From Kitasatospora phosalacinea (GTDB taxonomy: Bacteria; Actinomycetota; Actinomycetes; Streptomycetales; Streptomycetaceae): a DNA stretch of 64,000 nt. The position numbers were made by a program, and so were the translations under genes. Positions 44,187 to 53,145 of this stretch are shown here, one piece after another. The notes beneath the pieces are model-generated. The model had not been told where the DNA came from. It saw nothing but the letters and a program-made list of their open reading frames with translations, and did no database searches. How positions within the stretch are numbered: position 1 is the stretch's first letter; each line of letters opens with the position of its first letter. The stretch lies in NCBI RefSeq assembly GCF_000716545.1, contig NZ_JNWZ01000037.1, forward strand, positions 1 through 64,000, in the 5' to 3' direction.

Positions 44187-45112
44187 CCGTCCCTGCCGAG
44201 CAGCCGGGCGGTGACCTCGTCGACCCGGGCGGTCAGCGAGCTGTTCAGCTTGGCGCCCAGCACGCGGTACTCGGCGAGTTCGGCCTCGCTGGCCTGCCCG
44301 GCGTACATCTTGCGCTCCAGGCGCACCAGCAGCCGGCGTTCGGCCTCGGCGGCGGGCGAGTAGGCGCTGGGCAGCGCGAACAGTTCGGACAGCGCGGTGT
44401 CCTCGCCGCTGCCGTACAGCACCCGCTGCCGCAGTTCCTCGTCCAGCCGGTACGGGGCGCGCTCCTCGTCGGGGCCGGGCAGCCGGATCAGCGCGCCGGG
44501 GTCGGCGGCCTGGCAGACGTACGGGCTGTGGGTGGTGACCAGGAACTGGGCGTGCGGGAAGCGCTCGGTCAGCCACGGGCCGATCCGCTGCTGCCAGCGG
44601 GGGTGCAGGTGCCGGTCGACGTCGTCCAGCAGCACCGGGCCCGGGGTGGCCTGGTCGGCCGCGAGCCGGCTGACCAGGCGGGCCAACCCGGCGGTGCCGT
44701 CGCCGAGTTCGTCCAGCGGGAGTTCCAGGTCGCCGCGGGCGACGTACTGCCGTTCCGGGTCGCTGACCCGCCAGCCGGCCGGCAGCACCTCGGCCGTCAG
44801 TTCGGCGTCCAGCGGGACGCGGCGGCCCTCGGCGCGCGGCAGGTAGCGGGCGCGCGGGGCGCCCTGCGGGTCGCCGACCCGCCAGCGCGGGGCCGGGTCG
44901 GCCTGGACCCAGCCGTCGACGCCCCAGCGGGCGGCGGGGCCGGAGGGCAGGGCGCCGAGCGCCGTCGCGAGCACCCGCAGCAGGGTGCTCTTCCCGCTGC
45001 CGTTCGGCCCGGCGAACACCGTCCACCCCGGGCCGGGCGGGATCGTCAGGTCGACCTCCCGCGCGCCGGTGAAGCACTTCACTCCGGACACCCTGATCCG
45101 CGACACGTACAC
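44183..45112 (-). CDS. AAA/ABC-type ATPase, PtuA-like (Septu)
   Basis: A 309-residue ATPase of the AAA_21/SMC-like family. Walker A is GPNGSGKST (residues 35-43) after the family start SRIRVSGVKCFTG; a degenerate signature is LGDGTAGLARL (136-146), Walker B is VLLDDVD (160-166) and the H-loop LVTTHSP (191-197). In Walker B the usual catalytic Glu is Asp. The C-terminal helical part (245-309) is charged. It is shorter than PtuA proteins I know of. The GTG at 45112 follows GAGGGGGTG. It is coupled to the HNH gene and together they look like a phage-defence pair. Confidence 0.82.
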   Translation of the reverse strand: MYVSRIRVSGVKCFTGAREVDLTIPPGPGWTVFAGPNGSGKSTLLRVLATALGALPSGPAARWGVDGWVQADPAPRWRVGDPQGAPRARYLPRAEGRRVPLDAELTAEVLPAGWRVSDPERQYVARGDLELPLDELGDGTAGLARLVSRLAADQATPGPVLLDDVDRHLHPRWQQRIGPWLTERFPHAQFLVTTHSPYVCQAADPGALIRLPGPDEERAPYRLDEELRQRVLYGSGEDTALSELFALPSAYSPAAEAERRLLVRLERKMYAGQASEAELAEYRVLGAKLNSSLTARVDEVTARLLGRDG

Positions 45113-45259
45113 CGGACCACCCCCTCGGAGCGGTTATGCCCACGCCCCGGTCCGCCCACCCGCCCGGCCGGGAGGCGGACATGACGCGGCGTCAACCCGC
45201 CAGCACGCCGCGGCCGTCGCCCGTCCGGGTGAGCCGGGCCCTCAGGCGGCTCAGACGGC

Positions 45260-46201
45260 TCAGGCGGCGAGGCGGACCGGCAGGCCCCGCAGGGCCTCGC
45301 GGAGGGCCGCCGCGAAGCGGGCGTACTCGCCGGTGCGGGCGGAGCCGGGCCGGTGGGCGAGGCCGATGCGGCGGCCGGGGGCGGGGCGGGCGAAGCGGAC
45401 GGCGGCGAGGCGGTCGGTGCGTCCGGTCTCGACGTCGAGCGCGGTGGCGGGCAGCAGGGTGGCGCCGAGGCCGCCGGCCACCAGTTGGACCAGGGTGGAG
45501 AGCCCGGCGGCCCGGGTGCTGCCGCCGGCCGGTTCGGCGCCGATCTCGCGGCAGATGTCGAGCGCCTGGTCGCGCAGGCAGTGCCCCTCCTCCAGCAGCA
45601 GGACGTCCAGGTCGAGCAGGGCGTCGCGGGGCACGTCGACCCGTCCGGCGAGTTCGTGCTCGGGCGGCACGATGAGGACGAAGTCCTCGTCGAACAGCGG
45701 GATCTCGGCCACCGGCAGCGCCCCGCCGGCGGGCAGCGCGAGCAGCAGCAGGTCGAGCCGCCCGTCGCCGAGGCCGCTCAGCAACGAGGGGGTGCGCTCC
45801 TCGTGGACGTGCAGTTCGAGGTCGGGGTAGGCGTCGCGGACCAGTCGCAGCACGGCGGGCAGCAGGTACGGTGCGACGGTGGGGATCACTCCGAGGTGCA
45901 GCGGCCCGGTGAACGGGCGGCGGGCGGCCTCGGCCTCCTCGGTGAGCGCGTGCAGCGCGGACAGCACCCGGCGGGAGTGCTCGGCGATCCGCTCCCCGAG
46001 CGGGGTGATCACGACCCGCCGGGTGGTCCGCTCGACCAGCTGCGCGCCGAGCGACTCCTCCAGCGCGGCGACCGCCCCGGACAGCGCGGACTGGCTGGTG
46101 CCGATCGCCGCGGCGGCGTCCCGGAAGTGCCGGTGCTCGGCGACCGCCGCGAAGGCCCGCAGCTGGGAGACGGTGGGGGTGCGGGGCGCGCTGGGTTTCA
46201 C
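45260..46201 (-). CDS. oxyR: LysR-family peroxide sensor OxyR
   Basis: A 313-residue LysR regulator. The N-terminal HTH is FAAVAEHRHFRDAAAAIGTS, and the sensor domain contains two cysteines nine residues apart (EEGHCLRDQALDICREIG), the OxyR disulfide switch. The GTG at 46201 follows AGGAGG. It is divergent from ahpC-ahpD, the classical OxyR target operon in actinomycetes. Confidence 0.93.
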   Translation of the reverse strand: MKPSAPRTPTVSQLRAFAAVAEHRHFRDAAAAIGTSQSALSGAVAALEESLGAQLVERTTRRVVITPLGERIAEHSRRVLSALHALTEEAEAARRPFTGPLHLGVIPTVAPYLLPAVLRLVRDAYPDLELHVHEERTPSLLSGLGDGRLDLLLLALPAGGALPVAEIPLFDEDFVLIVPPEHELAGRVDVPRDALLDLDVLLLEEGHCLRDQALDICREIGAEPAGGSTRAAGLSTLVQLVAGGLGATLLPATALDVETGRTDRLAAVRFARPAPGRRIGLAHRPGSARTGEYARFAAALREALRGLPVRLAA

Positions 46202-46245
46202 GGTGCTGCCTCCTGCCGACGGTGGTGCTCCCTCCCAGTCTGCCG

Positions 46246-46297
46246 CACTGATCGGACTTGCCTATCGCGACCGGCGGCAGAACCGATTTCACTGATC
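46246..46297. promoter_or_regulatory. Direct repeats in the oxyR-ahpC divergent promoter
   Basis: CACTGATC is found at 46246-46253 and 46290-46297, 44 bp apart (about four helical turns), in the 168-base region between oxyR and ahpC. The second copy is part of the palindrome ACTGATCAGT. These are candidate OxyR contacts or promoter parts; the exact -35/-10 is unclear. Confidence 0.4.
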
Positions 46298-46369
46298 AGT
46301 AGCCATGTGCGACGCTGGGAAATGTCCGCAATCCGGACAACCCTCGTCCCAAACCCTGGAGAAGCGAAC

Positions 46370-46921
46370 GTGCTGACGATCGGTGACAAGTTCCCCGAGT
46401 ACGAACTCAACGCCTGCGTGGACCTCGACGCCGCGAACGCCTTCGCCGAGATCAACCACAAGTCCTACGAGGGCAAGTGGCGCGTGGTGTTCTTCTGGCC
46501 GATGGACTTCACTTTCGTCTGCCCGACCGAGATCGCCGCGTTCGGCAAGCTGAACGACGAGTTCGCCGACCGCGACGCCCAGGTCCTCGGCGTCTCGGGC
46601 GACTCCGAGTACGTCCACCACGCCTGGCGCAAGGACCACAAGGACCTGCGCGACCTGCCCTTCCCGATGCTCGCCGACGTCAAGCACGACCTGATGCGGG
46701 CCTGCGGCGTCGAGGGCGCGGACGGCACCGCCCAGCGCGCGGTGTTCATCGTCGACCCGAACAACGAGATCCAGTTCGTCATGGTGACCGCCGGCTCCGT
46801 CGGCCGGAACCCCAAGGAGGTGCTGCGGGTCCTCGACGCCCTGCAGACCGACGAGCTGTGCCCGTGCAACTGGAACAAGGGCGAGGACACCCTCGACGCC
46901 CAGTCCCTGCTGGCCGGCTGA
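46370..46921 (+). CDS. ahpC: Alkyl hydroperoxide reductase / peroxiredoxin AhpC
   Basis: A 183-residue 2-Cys peroxiredoxin that reduces organic peroxides, hydrogen peroxide and peroxynitrite. The peroxidatic Cys is in FTFVCPTEIAAF and the resolving Cys is in DELCPCNWNKGED, with the extra Cys usual for actinobacterial AhpC that works with AhpD. The GTG at 46370 (MLTIGDKFPEYEL) follows GGAGAAG. It lies 3 bases upstream of ahpD. Confidence 0.95.
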   Translation: MLTIGDKFPEYELNACVDLDAANAFAEINHKSYEGKWRVVFFWPMDFTFVCPTEIAAFGKLNDEFADRDAQVLGVSGDSEYVHHAWRKDHKDLRDLPFPMLADVKHDLMRACGVEGADGTAQRAVFIVDPNNEIQFVMVTAGSVGRNPKEVLRVLDALQTDELCPCNWNKGEDTLDAQSLLAG

Positions 46922-46924
46922 CCG

Positions 46925-47458
46925 ATGGCGCTCGACGAACTCAAGGCCGCCCTGCCGGACTACGCCAAGGACCTCAAGCTCAACCTGGGCTCCGTGATCG
47001 GCAACTCCGACCTGCCCGGGCAGCAGCTCTGGGGCACCGTCCTCGCCTGCGCGATGGCCACCCGCTCCCCGGTCGTGCTGCGCGAGCTGGAGCCCGAGGC
47101 CAAGGCCAACCTGAAGCCCGAGGCCTACGAGGCCGCCAAGGGCGCGGCCGCGATCATGGCGATGAACAACGTCTACTACCGGACGCTGCACCTGCTCTCC
47201 GACAAGGAGTACGGGTCGATGCGGGCCGGCCTGCGGATGAACATCATCGGCAACCCGGGCGTCGACAAGGTCGACTTCGAGCTGTGGTCCTTCGCCGTCT
47301 CGGCGATCAACGGCTGCGGCCAGTGCCTCGACTCCCACGAGGGCGTGCTGCGCAAGGCCGGCGTCGACCGCGAGGTCATCCAGACCGCGGTCAAGATCGC
47401 CGCGACCGTCCAGGCCGTCGCGGCGGTGCTGGACGCGGAGGCCCAGCTCCCCCGCTGA
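46925..47458 (+). CDS. ahpD: Alkylhydroperoxidase AhpD
   Basis: A 177-residue all-helical AhpD that regenerates AhpC using lipoamide-linked reducing power. The active site is [12 protein letters not shown], with CxxC and the general-base residues. Start ATG at 46925, just 3 bases after ahpC, so the two are co-translated. The operon ends in a 22-bp terminator. Confidence 0.95.
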   Translation: MALDELKAALPDYAKDLKLNLGSVIGNSDLPGQQLWGTVLACAMATRSPVVLRELEPEAKANLKPEAYEAAKGAAAIMAMNNVYYRTLHLLSDKEYGSMRAGLRMNIIGNPGVDKVDFELWSFAVSAINGCGQCLDSHEGVLRKAGVDREVIQTAVKIAATVQAVAAVLDAEAQLPR

Positions 47459-47495
47459 GCACGGCGGGCGCGCTGGACGCGCTGAGCACGTCGAA

Positions 47496-47542
47496 CGAAA
47501 GGTCCGCCCGAGGAGAGGCTCTCTCCTCGGGCGGACCTTTCG
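47496..47542. terminator. Bidirectional terminator of ahpCD
   Basis: A perfect 22-bp stem (47496-47517 with 47521-47542) closed by a 3-base loop GCT. The outer pairs are CGAAAGG/CCTTTCG, so the right end on the plus strand has a short T-run. It separates the convergent ahpD and AI-2E genes. Confidence 0.92.
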
Positions 47543-47557
47543 TGTCGCGGCGGGGCG

Positions 47558-48994
47558 CTAACCCTTCCTGGCGGCCTCGATCGCCTGGAAGACCTCCTGC
47601 CCCGCCGCGTTGCGTTGGCGCAGATGGCCGGTGACGGTGTTGGTGACGGCGATCAGCGGGACGGCGACGATCGCACCGGGGATGCCGCCGATGATGGATC
47701 CGGCGGCGACGCCGAGGACGACGCCCAGCGGGTGGACCCGGACGGCGCGGCCGAGGATGAGCGGCTGCAGGATGTGGCCCTCCAGCTGCTGGACGCCGAT
47801 CAGGATGACCAGCACCACCAGCGCCTTGCCGACGCTGGTGGTGACCAGCGCGATCAGCACCGCGATGGTGCCGGTGACCAGCGCGCCGACCAGCGGCACG
47901 AACGCGCCCAGGAAGATGATCACCGCGAGCGGGATCGCCATCGGCACGCCGACCATGCTGATCCCGATGCCGATGCAGAGCGCGTCGATGAAGGCGACCG
48001 TGACGGTGCCGCGCACGTACGCGGTGAGGGTGGCCCAGGCCTTGGGGCCGGCGCCGGCCATCGCGTAGCGGGAGTGCCGGGGCAGCCCGCGCAGCACCCA
48101 GCTCCAGATCCGGGCGCCGTCGTAGAGCAGGAAGAAGGTGGTGAACGCGGTGAGCACCACGCCGGTGAGCAGTTCGACGGCGATGGTGACGCCGGTGAAG
48201 CCGGCCGAGGTGAGCGCCTCGGAGTTCTTGCCGATGGCGGTGGTGATCTGGTTGGTGAAGTTGTTGAGCTGGTCCGGGGTGAGGTGGAAGGGCCCGTTGA
48301 GCAGCCAGTCGCGCAGCTGCCGGACGCCGTTCTGGACCTGGGTGGTGACCGAGTCGAGGTTGCTGGAGACCTGCCAGAACACGAACCAGCCGACCAGTCC
48401 GATGCTGGCCAGGCCGGCCAGGAAGGTGACGAGGGCGGCCAGGGACCGGGGGACGCCGCGCCGGCGCAGCCAGGAGACGGTGGGTTCGAGCAGGGCGGAG
48501 ATCAGCAGGGCGGCGACGACGGCGAAGGCGACCAGCTTGAGGGTGTCGATGACCCGGAAGACCACGTAGAGGGCGACGCCGATCAGCAGCAGCCGCCAGG
48601 TGGACTCGGCGGCGACCCGCAGGGTCCAGGGCACGGCCTCGACCGGGTTGGCGGGGCGGCCGAGCGGGGCACTGCCGAACTGGTGCTCGGCGGGTTGCGG
48701 GTCGCGCGGGGCGGGGACGGTGTCGTCGGTGCGCACGGCCCCTCCTTCCGGTGGTGCGGTCGGTGCGCCCGCCGGTCCGCCCTGGCGGTCGGCCAGTTGA
48801 CGGGCCGTCCGTTCGGCGGTGCGCAGGGCGGCCCGTTCGGCGGCGAGTTCGACGGCCTGCTCGTTGGCGAGGACGTGCGCCTCGGCGGAGATGGCCGCGC
48901 GGCGGCGGCGTTCGGCCGCGGCGAACAGCCCGGCCGCGACCGCTCCCATCTTGGCGATGCCGCGCCAGCGGCCACCGCCCGTCTCTTCCGTCAC
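47558..48994 (-). CDS. AI-2E family transporter (PerM/TqsA-like)
   Basis: A 478-residue membrane protein. A hydrophilic N-terminus of about 130 residues (Ala/Glu/Arg helix, then a Pro-rich stretch) precedes about eight hydrophobic segments with the family arrangement, including the C-terminal VQQLEGHILQPLILGRAVRV and GVVLGVAAGSIIGGIPGAIV. Members export AI-2, ions or sodium; the substrate here is unknown. The GTG at 48994 (VTEETGGG) follows GGGGGAG. Confidence 0.88.
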   Translation of the reverse strand: MTEETGGGRWRGIAKMGAVAAGLFAAAERRRRAAISAEAHVLANEQAVELAAERAALRTAERTARQLADRQGGPAGAPTAPPEGGAVRTDDTVPAPRDPQPAEHQFGSAPLGRPANPVEAVPWTLRVAAESTWRLLLIGVALYVVFRVIDTLKLVAFAVVAALLISALLEPTVSWLRRRGVPRSLAALVTFLAGLASIGLVGWFVFWQVSSNLDSVTTQVQNGVRQLRDWLLNGPFHLTPDQLNNFTNQITTAIGKNSEALTSAGFTGVTIAVELLTGVVLTAFTTFFLLYDGARIWSWVLRGLPRHSRYAMAGAGPKAWATLTAYVRGTVTVAFIDALCIGIGISMVGVPMAIPLAVIIFLGAFVPLVGALVTGTIAVLIALVTTSVGKALVVLVILIGVQQLEGHILQPLILGRAVRVHPLGVVLGVAAGSIIGGIPGAIVAVPLIAVTNTVTGHLRQRNAAGQEVFQAIEAARKG

Positions 48995-49407
48995 TGCCCG
49001 GTCTCCCCCGTCTTCGTCTGCCGTGGCCGCGGGTCGCACGGCCGTCGGTGAGGAACGCTACCCGCCGCCGGGGAGCCGGGCCCCGGGGGCGTCTCGGCCG
49101 ACTGCCGGAGGAAACCGGCAAACCGCCCGATATACGAACGTTTCATCGGAGGGTTGTGGGGAAGGGGTGAGAGCAGAACGGACCTTCTGCAGGCGGACCG
49201 GCCGGGAGCGGAGGAACCAGGACCCGCTCCGCTCCCCCGCGTCCGCACCGAGCCGTCACCGCCCGCGGCGCACTGGTCAGCGTCGCCGGGGCGGGGCGGC
49301 CCGTCGTCGTGGCCGCCGCCTCGCGGCGGCAGCGCGAAGGGCCCCGGTCCCGTGGGCGGGATCCGGGGCCCTTCGAACGCGCGCGGGCGGGCTCGGCCGG
49401 GGGCGGC

Positions 49408-50085
49408 CTAGTACCAGTTGTGGGCCTGCCAGAACGACCAGGCGCCGCAGGGGCTGCCGTAGCGGCTGTTCATGTAGCTGAGGCCCCACTTGATCTGGGT
49501 CTCGGGGTTGGTCCGCCAGTCCGCTCCGGCCGAGGCCATCTTGGAGCCGGGCAGCGCCTGGACCAGGCCGTAGGCGCCGGAGGAGGCGTTGGTGGCGGTG
49601 TAGTCCCAGCCGCTCTCGCGCTTCACGATCTGGCTGAAGCACTGGAACTGGTTCGGGTCGCCGACGATCTGCAGCGCCATGTCCTGGACGGACCCGGGGC
49701 TGACGGTGGCCAGCAGGCTGCGCGCCGCGGCGCGGTTGGCCTCCTCCTTGAGCCGCTTCTCCTCGGCGGCCTTGGCGGCCTTGTCCGCGTCGGCCTTGGC
49801 CTGGGCGTCGGCCGCGGCCTTCTGCCGGGCGGCCTCCTCGGCCGCCTTCTTGGCGGCGGCGTCGGCGGAGACCTGCTGGGCGTCCGCCTGGCGGCCGATG
49901 CCGTCGCTGACGTTCTGGGCCTGCGCACCGGTGGGAGCGTCGGCGAGCAGCGTGGCGCTCGCGACGTCGACCGTCTGGACGTCGGCCTTGCCCTCACTGC
50001 CAGAGGCCGCGCCCACGACGGCACCGACGGCGGTCACCGCGGTGGCGGAGACGACAGCGACTCCCCGGACCGAGATCCGAGTCAC
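49408..50085 (-). CDS. Secreted lytic transglycosylase-like protein
   Basis: A 225-residue secreted protein. A signal peptide (RISVRGVAVVSATAVTAVGA) is followed by an Ala/Lys/Glu-rich coiled coil (about 75-115) and a C-terminal transglycosylase domain (about 140-225) with the catalytic Glu in VKRESGWDYTATNASSGAYG and ending FWQAHNWY. It probably remodels peptidoglycan. The GTG at 50085 follows GGAAGGAAACC. A long non-coding leader precedes it. Confidence 0.88.
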   Translation of the reverse strand: MTRISVRGVAVVSATAVTAVGAVVGAASGSEGKADVQTVDVASATLLADAPTGAQAQNVSDGIGRQADAQQVSADAAAKKAAEEAARQKAAADAQAKADADKAAKAAEEKRLKEEANRAAARSLLATVSPGSVQDMALQIVGDPNQFQCFSQIVKRESGWDYTATNASSGAYGLVQALPGSKMASAGADWRTNPETQIKWGLSYMNSRYGSPCGAWSFWQAHNWY

Positions 50086-50438
50086 ATGGTTTCCTTCCAG
50101 CGTCGCCCGTCCTGTGACCGTACGGGCGCGTATCTGCCCCCGGCACTGGCCTCCGTCGAACACTGGTCACGGGAGGCTCGGGCTCGGCCGCCGTCCCGGG
50201 AACACCCGGGAACTGCGGCTGCGACGAGCGGCGTACGGCTCTGCGGTGTTCAGTTGTCCGCCCGTCGAACCGGAGTCACCGGGCGTGCATTGCCGTACGC
50301 GGGGCCTGACAGAACCCACACCATGCCGCACGCGGGTATGTCTACGCAATTCCCTGTGCCGTGGCGGATCTCACAAACTTTTCGACCTGCGGCTTTGGTC
50401 GCGGGCCCGCCGAGGCGACGTCAGTTCGACTGACACCG
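50086..50438 (-). promoter_or_regulatory. Long leader of the transglycosylase gene, candidate c-di-AMP (ydaO) riboswitch
   Basis: About 350 bases upstream of the start have no gene on either strand. On the minus strand they hold paired G/C blocks such as TTCCCGGGTGTTCCCGGGA and GCCGAGCCCGAGCCTCCCG, and end in GACGCTGGAAGGAAACC before the start codon. Cell-wall hydrolase genes of streptomycetes often carry ydaO/c-di-AMP riboswitches in leaders of this size, so I propose one here, but I could not match the consensus with confidence. Confidence 0.28.
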
Positions 50439-50469
50439 AAGGGGCCTGACGCTATGCGCCAGGCCCCTT
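50439..50469 (-). terminator. Terminator after phoH2
   Basis: AAGGGGCCTG (50439-50448) pairs with CAGGCCCCTT (50460-50469) around an 11-base loop, 24 bases past the PhoH stop codon. Confidence 0.75.
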
Positions 50470-50492
50470 TGCACCGTTGTGCCCCGTTATGC

Positions 50493-51824
50493 CTAGGGCT
50501 GGATGTCCTCCAGCATCTCGGTCACGAGTGCGGCGATCGGCGAGCGCTCCGAACGCGTGAGCGTGATGTGGGCGAACAGCGGGTGGCCCTTCAACTTCTC
50601 GACCACGGCGACCACGCCGTCGTACCGGCCGACCCGGAGGTTGTCCCGCTGGGCGACGTCGTGGGTGAGCACCACGCGGGAGTTCTGGCCGATCCGGGAG
50701 AGCACCGTGAGCAGCACGTTGCGCTCCAGCGACTGGGCCTCGTCGACGATCACGAAGGCGTCGTGCAGCGAGCGGCCGCGGATGTGGGTGAGCGGCAGGA
50801 CCTCCAGCATGCCGCGGGAGATGACCTCCTCGATCACGTCCGGCGTGGTGACGGCGGAGAGGGTGTCGAAGACCGCCTGCGCCCAGGGGCCCATCTTCTC
50901 GGCCTCGCTGCCGGGCAGGTAGCCGAGTTCCTGGCCGCCGACCGCGTACAGCGGGCGGAACACCATCACCTTGCGGTGCTGGCGGCGTTCCAGGACGGCC
51001 TCCAGGCCGGCGCACAGGGCGAGGGCGGACTTGCCGGTGCCGGCCCGGCCGCCCATCGAGATGATCCCGATCTCCGGGTCGAGCAGCAGGTCGAGGGCGA
51101 TCCGCTGCTCGGCGCTGCGGCCGCGCAGGCCGAACGCCTCGCGGTCGCCGCGGACCAGCTGCACCCGGCCGTCGGGGGCCACCCGGCCCAGCGCCCGGCC
51201 GCGCTCGGAGTGCAGCACCAGACCGGTGTGGACGGGGAGCTGCTCGGCGCCCTCGACCTGCAGCGCGTGCTCCTGGCCGGCGAAGAGCTGGTCCACCCGG
51301 TCGGCGGGGACGTGCAGTTCGGTCATGCCCGTCCAGCCGGAGGTGATCGCCAGCTCGGCCCGGTACTCCTCGGCCAGCAGGCCGACCGAGCTGGCCTTGA
51401 TCCGCAGCGGCAGGTCCTTGGAGACCACGGTGACGTCGTAGCCCTCGGCCTGGAGGTTGCGGGCGACCGCGAGGATCCTGGTGTCCGCCTCGCCGCCGCC
51501 GACCCGGTAGCCGGCCGGGAGGATCGAGGTGTCGGAGTGGTTCAGTTCGACCCGGATGGTGCCGCCCAGCTCGCCGACCGGGATCGGTTCGTCCAACCGG
51601 CCGTGCCGGACCCGGTAGTCGTCCAGCATCCGCAGCGCCTGACGGGCGAAGTAGCCCAGCTCCGGGTGGTGCCGCTTGGCCTCCAGCTCCGTCACCACGA
51701 CGACCGGGAGGACCACTTCGTGCTCCTCGAAGCGCGTCATCGCGAGGGGGTCGGCCAGGAGCACGCTGGTGTCGAGGACGTACGTGCGCCGGTCAGGTGT
51801 CCGGCGGCTCTTGGAACTGACCAC
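50493..51824 (-). CDS. PhoH2 (PIN domain-PhoH ATPase)
   Basis: A 443-residue protein with an N-terminal PIN ribonuclease domain (about 12-150; [28 protein letters not shown]) and a C-terminal PhoH RNA-helicase-like ATPase (about 245-440; Walker [14 protein letters not shown], Walker [12 protein letters not shown]). PhoH2 proteins unwind and cut RNA in an ATP-dependent way. The GTG at 51824 follows GGAGGG. It is monocistronic. Confidence 0.93.
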   Translation of the reverse strand: MVSSKSRRTPDRRTYVLDTSVLLADPLAMTRFEEHEVVLPVVVVTELEAKRHHPELGYFARQALRMLDDYRVRHGRLDEPIPVGELGGTIRVELNHSDTSILPAGYRVGGGEADTRILAVARNLQAEGYDVTVVSKDLPLRIKASSVGLLAEEYRAELAITSGWTGMTELHVPADRVDQLFAGQEHALQVEGAEQLPVHTGLVLHSERGRALGRVAPDGRVQLVRGDREAFGLRGRSAEQRIALDLLLDPEIGIISMGGRAGTGKSALALCAGLEAVLERRQHRKVMVFRPLYAVGGQELGYLPGSEAEKMGPWAQAVFDTLSAVTTPDVIEEVISRGMLEVLPLTHIRGRSLHDAFVIVDEAQSLERNVLLTVLSRIGQNSRVVLTHDVAQRDNLRVGRYDGVVAVVEKLKGHPLFAHITLTRSERSPIAALVTEMLEDIQP

Positions 51825-52015
51825 TAGCCCTCCAGAGCGGGTGACCCGACGTCACCCGCGGCCCACCGGTCCCCGCGGCCCCGCTGGCCGGGGGGACGGT
51901 CTGAGGGGTGTATTCCCAGGCGAGGGGCCCCGCATTCGCGCCGGAGCGAACGGCGGGATCACAACGGGTGAACGTTTTCCCATCCGGCCCACGGGTAGTG
52001 GACCCTGACCCGGGG

Positions 52016-52810
52016 TCAGCGGCCCATCCGCCGGTTGCGCAGCTGGTAGTCGCGCAGCGCCCGCAGGAAGTCGACCTTCCGGAAGGCCGGCCAGTAGGCC
52101 TCGCAGAAGTAGAACTCGCTGTGCGCGGACTGCCAGAGCAGGAAACCGGACAACCGCTGCTCGCCGGAGGTGCGGATGACCAGGTCCGGGTCGGGCTGCC
52201 CCTTGGTGTAGAGGTGCTCGGCGATGTGCTCGACGTCGAGCACCTCGGCCAGCTCCTCGATCGAGGTGCCGCGGCCGGCGTGCTCCTGCAGCAGCGAGCG
52301 GACGGCGTCGGCGATCTCCTGGCGGCCGCCGTAGCCGATCGCCACGTTGACGGTCAGGCCGTCGACGTGCGCGGTGTCCTGGGAGGCGTGCTTGAGCACC
52401 TCGGCGGTGCGGGCGGGCAGCAGGTCGAGCGCGCCCACCGGGTGGACCTTCCAGCGGCCGCTGTCGGCCAGGCCGCGCACGGTGTCCTCGATGATGCCCA
52501 GCAGCGGGACGAGCTCCTCGGCGGGACGGGCCAGGTTGTCGGTGGAGAGCATCCACAGGGTGACCACCCGGACGTCGGTCTCCGCGCACCAGCCCAGGAA
52601 CTCGCTGATCTTGTCGGCGCCGCGCTGGTGCCCGTACGCGGTGGTGCCGCCGGTGGCCTTGGCCCAGCGCCGGTTGCCGTCCAGGATCACGCCGATGTGG
52701 TGCGGGGTGTTGGCCAGGTGCACCTCGACCCGGCGGCCGTAGAGCCGGTAGGCCTTGTCGAGCAGGGTGCGCAGCCCCGGCGTACGTTCCACCACATCGC
52801 GCAGACCCAT
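52016..52810 (-). CDS. uppS: Isoprenyl transferase (cis-prenyl diphosphate synthase, UppS family)
   Basis: A 264-residue cis-prenyltransferase. The catalytic site is HIGVILDGNRRWAK with the conserved Asp; later motifs are GHQRGADK, TLWMLSTDN, AIGYGGRQEI and RTSGEQRLSGFLLWQSAHSE. It adds isopentenyl units to allylic diphosphates, making short Z-prenyl or undecaprenyl-type carriers for the cell wall; actinomycetes have two paralogues, so which product it makes is uncertain. Start ATG at 52810. Confidence 0.93.
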   Translation of the reverse strand: MGLRDVVERTPGLRTLLDKAYRLYGRRVEVHLANTPHHIGVILDGNRRWAKATGGTTAYGHQRGADKISEFLGWCAETDVRVVTLWMLSTDNLARPAEELVPLLGIIEDTVRGLADSGRWKVHPVGALDLLPARTAEVLKHASQDTAHVDGLTVNVAIGYGGRQEIADAVRSLLQEHAGRGTSIEELAEVLDVEHIAEHLYTKGQPDPDLVIRTSGEQRLSGFLLWQSAHSEFYFCEAYWPAFRKVDFLRALRDYQLRNRRMGR

Positions 52811-52999
52811 CGTGAACGGCCTCTCCGTGCTGAGTTGCTCCGGGTGCGAAATCCCTGCGGCAGCCTACTCCGCCCGGGTTTACCGGCGGCAAAACCGCAG
52901 GTACCGGTCTTGTCACAGTGCGCGCACGGGCCAAGCTACGGAACGGTATCCGAATCCTTAAACGGCCCCTAAACCGGATTCCGGGTCTTGACGCTTGCC

Positions 53000-53015
53000 A
53001 TTGGTCTAGTCCAGC
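53000..53015 (+). promoter_or_regulatory. Probable DasR-responsive element upstream of the chitinase gene
   Basis: ATTGGTCTAGTCCAGC matches the DasR consensus ACTGGTCTAGACCACT at 12 of 16 positions, including the GGTCTAG core, 131 bases before the chitinase start. In streptomycetes DasR represses chitin and N-acetylglucosamine genes through such sites. TTGACG just upstream (52988-52993) may be the -35 element. Confidence 0.65.
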
Positions 53016-53033
53016 GTGTGGTCAGCACCACAC
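53016..53033 (+). promoter_or_regulatory. Second palindrome in the chitinase promoter
   Basis: GTGTGGT-CAGC-ACCACAC is a perfect 7-bp dyad directly after the DasR-like site. It could be an operator for a second regulator or part of the direct-repeat system described for Streptomyces chitinase promoters. Confidence 0.4.
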
Positions 53034-53145
53034 GGACCCTCCCCCACAGCGGAGCCGCCGCGACCCCCACCGCGGCGGCTCTCCCCGCCCTTCCCAGCGT
53101 GCCTCCCCACACCCACACCCCCACTCTCCTGCACTGGAGCCCGTC

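Noticed and set aside
43443..45112. Interpreting the AAA/HNH pair as an Ec78-type retron
   Set aside because: No reverse transcriptase frame and no msr/msd-like inverted repeat structure was found on either side.
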